From NCBI GenBank assembly GCA_030753015.1, contig JASMDC010000010.1, positions 1 through 64,000 of the forward strand: a DNA stretch of 64,000 bases, written 5' to 3'. Under the pieces are notes generated by a model that saw only the letters and a program-made list of their open reading frames with translations, ran no database searches and was not told where the DNA came from. Shown here piece by piece: positions 59,555 through 64,000 of the stretch (the stretch's first letter is position 1; every line of letters starts with the position of its first letter). Both the position numbers and the translations under genes were made by a program. This DNA comes from Candidatus Undinarchaeales archaeon. GTDB lineage: Archaea; SpSt-1190; JASMDC01.

Positions 59555-61345
59555 ATGGAGATCATCGATGAGCTCGAAGAGCTCGTGTTCCTCGAGAACC
59601 CACGTATCCTGGTGACCGAGTGGATCCCGTGCGGGAGGAACCAGATCCTATCGCTCACGGACGGGCTCGAAGCTGTGAAGGAGGTCAATGATTCCCTCTA
59701 CACGACGACGATGGACGTCCCCAACAGGCTCCACACACTGGTGACGGGGCCTGTCCTCACCAAGCTCCAGATGCAGGACCACGATCCTGCGAGCTACATA
59801 CGCTTCCATGCCAAGGTGTTCTACCCCGAGACCGTGCACCAGGTGGAGGAGTTCGGAGTGCACGTGGACTGGACCGGGCGCATCATCTACGGTCTGATCC
59901 TGGAGCAGGTCGAGAAGCGCAAGAAGCGACAATCACTGGACCACATGTCTCGGGTCGTGGCCGACATCGTGCTCGACACGTCAACGATGATCGAGACCAT
60001 GCTCTCGGTGTTCCAGCGGGACGTCCTTGATACGGTGTTCTTCGAGAACCCCAACGAACGGAACAAGTTCGTGACAATCATCGCGGAGCGGATGACGCCC
60101 AAACGCAAGTCCCCCGCGGACTACCTGACCGAACGGCGCCTCAAGGGCGAGATCAACCAGGTCATCGAGAACGTGCACAAGGCAGAATCCCTGAGCGATG
60201 GCGAAGCCGTCTTCCTGGGGACCAAGGGCATAATCCTGGTGTCCCCGGAACCGACGAGGTACGAGGAGGTGCTCTCGCTGTTCAACGGCCTCCAGGCCCT
60301 CGACATATTCCAGCGTAACATCCACGCACGGGTGGGTGCGCTCTGGGACGAGATGCGCGAGACGCGTCGTCTCACGGAGGATGTCTCCGAGCTCGACATC
60401 CAGCGTGTGTCGGAGGCACAGCACTCGCTCTCCCAGATGACCGACCAGCTCCTGGCCATCGGGGAATGTCTGCGGTACATGGAGGACGCGTTGGAGGCGC
60501 TCAGTAGCGAGTGGAGGGAGCTGCGGGAGCGACGGGCCGCAGAGATAGTCCACCCGGGCGTCTCGCGTCTGCTTAGCCTGCTCGACATCGGCAATACGCT
60601 CGATCTCACCGGACACCGGACACGTGGTATCGGCCGCACCCTCGTGGGTCTCCAGAAGGAGGTGAGCGGCGTGAAGGAGCTGGCCTCAACCATCGGCGAG
60701 CGTCAGATGCGCCACCTTAACGAGAACCTCCAGGAGAACATCGTCCAGATGGAGACTATGAGCCGCTCGTCCCAGCGCACCAGCGTGGCCATCAACATGC
60801 TCCAGCTCATCCTCGCGGGCTCACTGGCCTTCGACATACTCAAGACGCTCTCGGGCGATTACGAGAACACGGTGTTCAGCTCCGTCGCCAGTGAGAACCC
60901 GGTGGCATGGCTCGGGCTCACGGTGCTGGTGTGGGTCGGTCTGGCATCCATCTTCTTCAACATCATCCGACCCATCGAGAAACGACGGGAGAAAGGGCTG
61001 CATGCTCGCGTGAAGCTCAACGCACCATATGACAATGATGCGCTCAAGTCGTTCCTCAGCACCCGGGAGATGCTCGTTCAGGAGTCGACATGGGACCTCC
61101 ATCACCACGTGTTCAGACGATCGTGGAGCGAGCGGGGCGAGGGTTGGCGGAACAACGAGGTGACCATCCAGATCGATTACGACGAGCTCACAGGGCTCTT
61201 CCGGGACCTCGTCGTGAGCATACCCGCGCCCCAGTACATCGATGAGAACGACGCGATCCAGATAGCACTGCTGGACCTGGTCACTGCCGATGTGCTGGAG
61301 CACAGGACGCTGGACGCCTTCCGGGAATTATCGGGTCACGAATGA
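59555..61345 (+). CDS. Large hypothetical protein with two C-terminal membrane helices
   Basis: This 596 aa protein is unrecognised. It starts MEIIDELEELVFLENPRIL and is mostly soluble: residues 1-250 alpha/beta, about 250-410 a long helical, coiled-coil-like stretch, and about 415-480 two membrane helices (INMLQLILAGSLAFDIL and WLGLTVLVWVGLASIFFNII). After a charged IRPIEKRREKG comes a C-terminal domain of about 110 residues. The arrangement is like CorA- or signalling-type membrane proteins, with no identifiable catalytic motif. A GGGGGTGAG Shine-Dalgarno sequence precedes it; it is the second gene of a pair with the zinc-ribbon protein. Confidence 0.68.
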   Translation: MEIIDELEELVFLENPRILVTEWIPCGRNQILSLTDGLEAVKEVNDSLYTTTMDVPNRLHTLVTGPVLTKLQMQDHDPASYIRFHAKVFYPETVHQVEEFGVHVDWTGRIIYGLILEQVEKRKKRQSLDHMSRVVADIVLDTSTMIETMLSVFQRDVLDTVFFENPNERNKFVTIIAERMTPKRKSPADYLTERRLKGEINQVIENVHKAESLSDGEAVFLGTKGIILVSPEPTRYEEVLSLFNGLQALDIFQRNIHARVGALWDEMRETRRLTEDVSELDIQRVSEAQHSLSQMTDQLLAIGECLRYMEDALEALSSEWRELRERRAAEIVHPGVSRLLSLLDIGNTLDLTGHRTRGIGRTLVGLQKEVSGVKELASTIGERQMRHLNENLQENIVQMETMSRSSQRTSVAINMLQLILAGSLAFDILKTLSGDYENTVFSSVASENPVAWLGLTVLVWVGLASIFFNIIRPIEKRREKGLHARVKLNAPYDNDALKSFLSTREMLVQESTWDLHHHVFRRSWSERGEGWRNNEVTIQIDYDELTGLFRDLVVSIPAPQYIDENDAIQIALLDLVTADVLEHRTLDAFRELSGHE

Positions 61346-61656
61346 TCGTGAGCTCGACCGGCGGTCCTTTTCTCCGGACGCAGCGTGCTTGCCGCTTCCT
61401 CTGCGGTCATCTCGTGGCGCCAGACGGCGGCGAGCAGTTCTTGGACGCTAATGTCCGCGGTCTTCGACTGATGCGCCCCTTCGCGCTTTCGGGGCGTTCG
61501 CTCCTGTGACCTTCTCTTCTCCGGGTCCTTGCTGAGGTAAACGGCCGACCACCGTGAGCCCTTTCGATGAAGCCTTCCCTGTTCTATCAGCGTGGTGAGG
61601 GTGGTGCTGGCGCGGAGGCAGGAGAGGATGGGTCCCCTGGTTATGCGCTCGGGTCT
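61336..61656 (-). pseudogene. Degenerate winged-helix regulator copy (deleted, no ATG)
   Basis: This is a decayed copy of the 24911-25489 gene. The codon aligned with that gene's start is ATA (61657-61659), so no ATG is present; only a TTG at 61704 lies in frame. Internally 96 codons are missing: RASTTLT runs directly into TLIEQGRLHRKG, where the intact copy has a 288-base segment bounded by CCTCACA repeats. The upstream sequence (61661-61680) still matches the intact copy's operator. Its stop overlaps the end of the plus-strand 59555 gene by ten bases. Confidence 0.7.
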
Positions 61657-61660
61657 TATT

Positions 61661-61680
61661 ATGATATAGTAAGCAGTTAA
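61661..61680. promoter_or_regulatory. Conserved left operator arm before the relic
   Basis: ATGATATAGTAAGCAGTTAA matches 25491-25510 except for two bases, while the right arm present there is missing here, presumably replaced by the transposon. Confidence 0.55.
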
Positions 61681-61700
61681 AATAATAATACGCCATAGCG

Positions 61701-63482
61701 TCAAGAATCGGTTGGGGCCAGAGCCATCTGGCCTGCCAATAGCGGTCGATTGAGATGTGAAATAATTATGTGTGATTCAACATCCTTGAGCACCCTTCTA
61801 CAGACTTCCTTGAACGTCTCGAACTCACCCTCCCCCCTAGCCCTCGTGACGTCGTATCTGCACCGTGCATCCTTGAACTCTGCTGTCAGCCTGTCCACTT
61901 CGTCCTTCGGGATGGTACCGAGCTCCTCGGGCATGCGATCGATCGAGCCGAACATAGTCTTCACGTACTCGTCGGAGTGGAGGTTCTGGACGAGGCACAG
62001 GAGCACCCCGTATCTGTTCAACTCGTAACCGGTGTCCTTCCTTCCCGTCCGCTTCCTGATGCCGGTCTTGACCCGTCCGAACCTGGTATCGAGAAGGCTT
62101 ACAGCCCGCGGCACGGCAATGTTCTTCGTCTTCCCGTCCACGTTCACGGTGATGTTCGGCACCACGAGACCTTTCCAGTGCTTCTTGATGTGATAAAGAA
62201 CGACCTCTTCCTCGGGAGTGATGGTACGCTCCTTCCTGACTTTCTCGAGCCTGTCCCTGAGCGCCGCCAGCTCACGTTCCATCACCGTCGCCTCCTCGTC
62301 CGACACGAGGAGCTGGTCCCGGGGTATGTCGCCCTTGTCCTCGCTCATCCTGAGGACCCCTCTCAGCTCAGAGAAGAGCTCGTAGGCGTCCGCAAGCCGT
62401 CGTCCTAGTGTGTCAGCCGACCTGCTCTCCCTGCTGTTGAATGGGCGCTCGACGATCCTGCGCACCGTCTCGATGTCCCCCGTGTCGAGTCCTGCCCGCT
62501 CCGCCGTCCGTGCGATCATCGATGCGGCCCCCTGCGCCTGCCGGCATCTTCGGTAGAGGTCCGCCCAGGGAATGCTGTAGGGGAACCGGAGCCCGTGCGC
62601 GTCCTCACGGTAGTTGAGGATCCACGACACGAGGTGATAGGTCTCTGCCAGGACGACCGTCCCGTCGTCCTCCACAGGCGCACCCCCCTTGAGGGCGCAC
62701 ATGGTGGCCCTCAGGTCGACGTCCCGCTCCGCGGCCTCGGCGCCGATCTCCTTGCGCCGCCTGTCGAGGTCGGGTCTGATCCTGAGGTCGATCATGGCCT
62801 TTCTGAGCTTCATGTAGGTGTCCTCCATCACATCCTCGCCGACATCACGGAGGAAGTGATAGTTGCACTCCCGGGTCGGAAGATCCGGGAACACGCGTTC
62901 GCCCGCCTTGCGCAGTCCGAGCCCCATGTCCCTGACGAAGGCGAGCGGCGTGCCCGCCCGCTCCTTGATGTCCTCGAAGTACGGACCGATGTGCTTACTG
63001 CTCTCCGACGGTATCGGGCCGCAGGAGAGCGCCCAGCCCGTGAGGAGGTCCATCAGCAGTAGGATGCGGTCACTGCCACCGTCGCCCGTCCCGTCCGCGC
63101 CAAGCACGTAGCCACCGTTCTTGTCCATGGCCTCCACCAGCCGGCCGAAGTGCCGGCGGTGGTACAGCTCGAACCTGGCGAGGAACTCGAGTGCGTGGTT
63201 GCTGACGGTGCCCGCCGACAACGGCACCCCATGCCGCCACCGCATCTCACCACAGGTGTCCTCCCGCGACCGATTCTCCAAATATCGCATCATACCGACG
63301 GCGCACACCACGTCCATCGTGAACCGCGCCTTGCCGCGCGTCAGGCGACGGAGTTCGCAGGAGGTGTACTCCAGCACATGCCCGCGCTCCAGCTTGTACT
63401 TCGGGTCGTAAAGATGGACGATCCGGGCGACGAAGCTCCCGTACCGGACCGTGTGCATCGTGCGCGTCGTGGTCTTGAGCAC
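61701..63482 (-). CDS. DDE-type (IS256/MULE-like) transposase, ORFB
   Basis: This catalytic protein is 593 aa from a GTG start at 63482. It has GADGTGDGG (about residue 128, first Asp), VRDMGLGL (about 183, second Asp), the C-x2-H signature CNYHFLRDVG (about 204) typical of IS256/MULE transposases, and a Glu in GYELNRYG (about 485). Its frame stays open for 49 codons above the GTG, to 63629, where it meets the upstream ORFA frame shifted by -1 at a slippery run. It is probably made as an ORFA-ORFB fusion. It ends close to the relic's promoter, so the element may have inserted there. Confidence 0.85.
   Translation of the reverse strand: MLKTTTRTMHTVRYGSFVARIVHLYDPKYKLERGHVLEYTSCELRRLTRGKARFTMDVVCAVGMMRYLENRSREDTCGEMRWRHGVPLSAGTVSNHALEFLARFELYHRRHFGRLVEAMDKNGGYVLGADGTGDGGSDRILLLMDLLTGWALSCGPIPSESSKHIGPYFEDIKERAGTPLAFVRDMGLGLRKAGERVFPDLPTRECNYHFLRDVGEDVMEDTYMKLRKAMIDLRIRPDLDRRRKEIGAEAAERDVDLRATMCALKGGAPVEDDGTVVLAETYHLVSWILNYREDAHGLRFPYSIPWADLYRRCRQAQGAASMIARTAERAGLDTGDIETVRRIVERPFNSRESRSADTLGRRLADAYELFSELRGVLRMSEDKGDIPRDQLLVSDEEATVMERELAALRDRLEKVRKERTITPEEEVVLYHIKKHWKGLVVPNITVNVDGKTKNIAVPRAVSLLDTRFGRVKTGIRKRTGRKDTGYELNRYGVLLCLVQNLHSDEYVKTMFGSIDRMPEELGTIPKDEVDRLTAEFKDARCRYDVTRARGEGEFETFKEVCRRVLKDVESHIIISHLNRPLLAGQMALAPTDS
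61716..61733. other. Short inverted repeat at the transposase 3' end
   Basis: GGCCAGA and TCTGGCC enclose GCCA, within the last codons of the transposase. It may be part of an element end or a terminator; the role is uncertain. Confidence 0.35.
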
Positions 63483-63607
63483 GCAAAGCTCCCAGAAGCG
63501 GTCGTCATCGACGAGCTCGGGCTCAGGGTAGAAGTCGATGACGGGAGGCTCGTCGCCCAGCAGCTGCGCCCGGTCGATCAGCTCGGATTCGGCAGCACGG
63601 ACCTCGG

Positions 63608-64000
63608 CTAGGACCCGGAGCGAAAGCCCTTTTTTTTGATATCGTACTCATGGATGATCCAGCGAACTCCACGCTCGTTCACATTCATTCCCTTGGAACG
63701 CACGAGGGGCATGAGCTCCTCCACCGAGGTCGCCCGGTGCTTGATAGCGAGCGCAAGCACATCGATGATCTTCCCCTTCGTCAGGCCCGGCGGACGGCCA
63801 ACCCGCGTCCTGAGTTCGGAGCCGCGTCTCTTCATCTGCACACGCCGTTTCCGGCTATTCATGCTGTAGTAGACGGCCGACTTACGGGCGCCCTCGCGAT
63901 AGAGCCGCCCTTTTCCCACACACGAGGACAGGTGGTGATGGATGTTGTCGTGGAGGCGCTGTTTGAGCTCCTTCGCTGTGACTCCTGCGTCGCTGTTCTC
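63608..64000 (-). CDS. Transposon ORFA, winged-helix DNA-binding protein (partial)
   Basis: 130 codons are visible; the start is beyond the window. It begins in GVTAKELKQRLHDNIHHHLSS and VGKGRLYREGARKSAVYYSM, closely matching the second part of the 24911-25489 protein, and continues with GRPPGLTKGKIIDVLALAIK and a second helix-turn-helix-like VNERGVRWIIHEYDIKKKG. It should bind the element's ends. The zero-frame stop (63608) lies 21 bases after an A AAA AAG heptamer at 63629-63635; a -1 slip there would continue into the transposase. Confidence 0.75.
   Translation of the reverse strand, partial: ENSDAGVTAKELKQRLHDNIHHHLSSCVGKGRLYREGARKSAVYYSMNSRKRRVQMKRRGSELRTRVGRPPGLTKGKIIDVLALAIKHRATSVEELMPLVRSKGMNVNERGVRWIIHEYDIKKKGFRSGS
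63629..63635 (-). promoter_or_regulatory. Slippery heptamer for -1 frameshift
   Basis: On the minus strand a run of eight A then GGG reads AAA AAA AAG GGC in ORFA, giving A AAA AAG in the correct phase. A -1 shift continues as GGG CTT TCG into the open ORFB frame with no stop codon until 61701. Confidence 0.65.

Larger units (their letters stand above)
61701..64000 (-). mobile_element. Unclassified insertion sequence, truncated by the window end
   Basis: The element includes a winged-helix ORFA (partial) and a catalytic DDE ORFB joined by a slippery site. Its left end lies beyond base 64000; the other end is near 61690-61705, where sequence similarity to the intact operator at 25490 stops. 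No terminal inverted repeat could be paired because the other end is missing. Confidence 0.7.

Noticed and set aside
61336-61704. The decayed winged-helix frame as an intact gene starting at 61704
   Set aside because: Only a TTG start is available, the region above the relic belongs to the transposon end, and the aligned start codon is ATA.
63483-63607. Gap between ORFA and ORFB as non-coding
   Set aside because: The -1 frame is open through the whole stretch and joins to ORFB, so it is better explained as part of a frameshifted fusion.

Overview
The window reads as chromosomal DNA of a GC-rich archaeon. The evidence is a canonical HMf-type histone gene, TATA-like boxes about 26-28 bases before many start codons (often with no room for a leader), Shine-Dalgarno sequences mainly in front of internal operon genes, S-layer/COG1361-type surface proteins, a Hef-like helicase, a SelB/EF-Tu-like paralogue and archaeal MMPL transporters. 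A euryarchaeal or Thermoplasmatota-like lineage fits, but no rRNA, tRNA or ribosomal gene is present to fix it. Genes are dense: no stretch over about 300 bases lacks a gene, and the longest gaps (about 3002-3212, 7345-7516, 50910-51142) hold promoters and short repeats.

Layout. 1-1180: an orphan IS605-type tnpB with a strong 3' hairpin. 1244-4454: a small hypothetical gene, a nucleotide-sugar dehydrogenase carrying a Trm112-like zinc insert, and a PLP aminotransferase. 4513-8053 (minus): five unrecognised genes in two paralogous families (three copies of a 228-230 aa protein with an internal duplication; two copies of an about 180 aa protein). 8158-9822: the UPF0210/UPF0237 (PFL-like plus ACT) pair. 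9971-11050: a 51 aa Cys-rich protein, an ArsM C-terminal remnant and a DUF998 membrane protein. 11047-16727: a MarR/GbsR-like regulator, a surface protein and an RND/MMPL transporter in one operon, divergent from a small membrane protein across a palindromic operator. 16717-21902: an ACT protein, then a molybdenum hydroxylase operon (FAD, 2Fe-2S and Mo subunits plus MocA). 21963-24413: purB, a phosphoesterase and a LOG-like protein. 24514-27427: a lipoprotein, a winged-helix regulator related to transposon proteins, a cation/proton antiporter and a membrane protein. 27530-37368: dITPase, TldD/TldE, a DMT exporter, fused hydantoinase/oxoprolinase, a cupin and a GT39-like glycosyltransferase. 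37365-42025: MetF/MetV, a metallopeptidase, a Hef-like helicase and the histone. 42141-50043: two very large surface proteins, one with an N-glycosylation-rich stalk and a Gln-rich tail, the other a thioester alpha-2-macroglobulin of metazoan-like type. 50163-58895: HAD phosphatase, peptidase T, EF-Tu-like pseudo-GTPase, SpoIIM-like protein, isochorismatase-like protein, N-formylglutamate amidohydrolase and two tandem OxlT-like MFS carriers. 58989-61345: an unrecognised two-gene zinc-ribbon/membrane pair. 61336-64000: a degenerate winged-helix copy and a transposon whose two reading frames join at an A AAA AAG slippery site.

Functional themes: amino-acid, peptide and cyclic-amide catabolism (PepT, HutG-like amidohydrolase, HyuAB, TldDE, aminotransferase, DMT and OxlT-like carriers), one-carbon metabolism (MetVF, suggesting a tetrahydrofolate methyl branch), purine-related enzymes (PurB, Mo hydroxylase, dITPase), and an elaborate cell surface. 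Points most worth a second look are the putative programmed -1 frameshift transposon and its decayed or domesticated winged-helix relatives, the metazoan-like thioester protein, the Trm112 insertion in the dehydrogenase, the repeated unknown families at 4.5-8 kb, and the two-gene membrane system at 59-61.3 kb.
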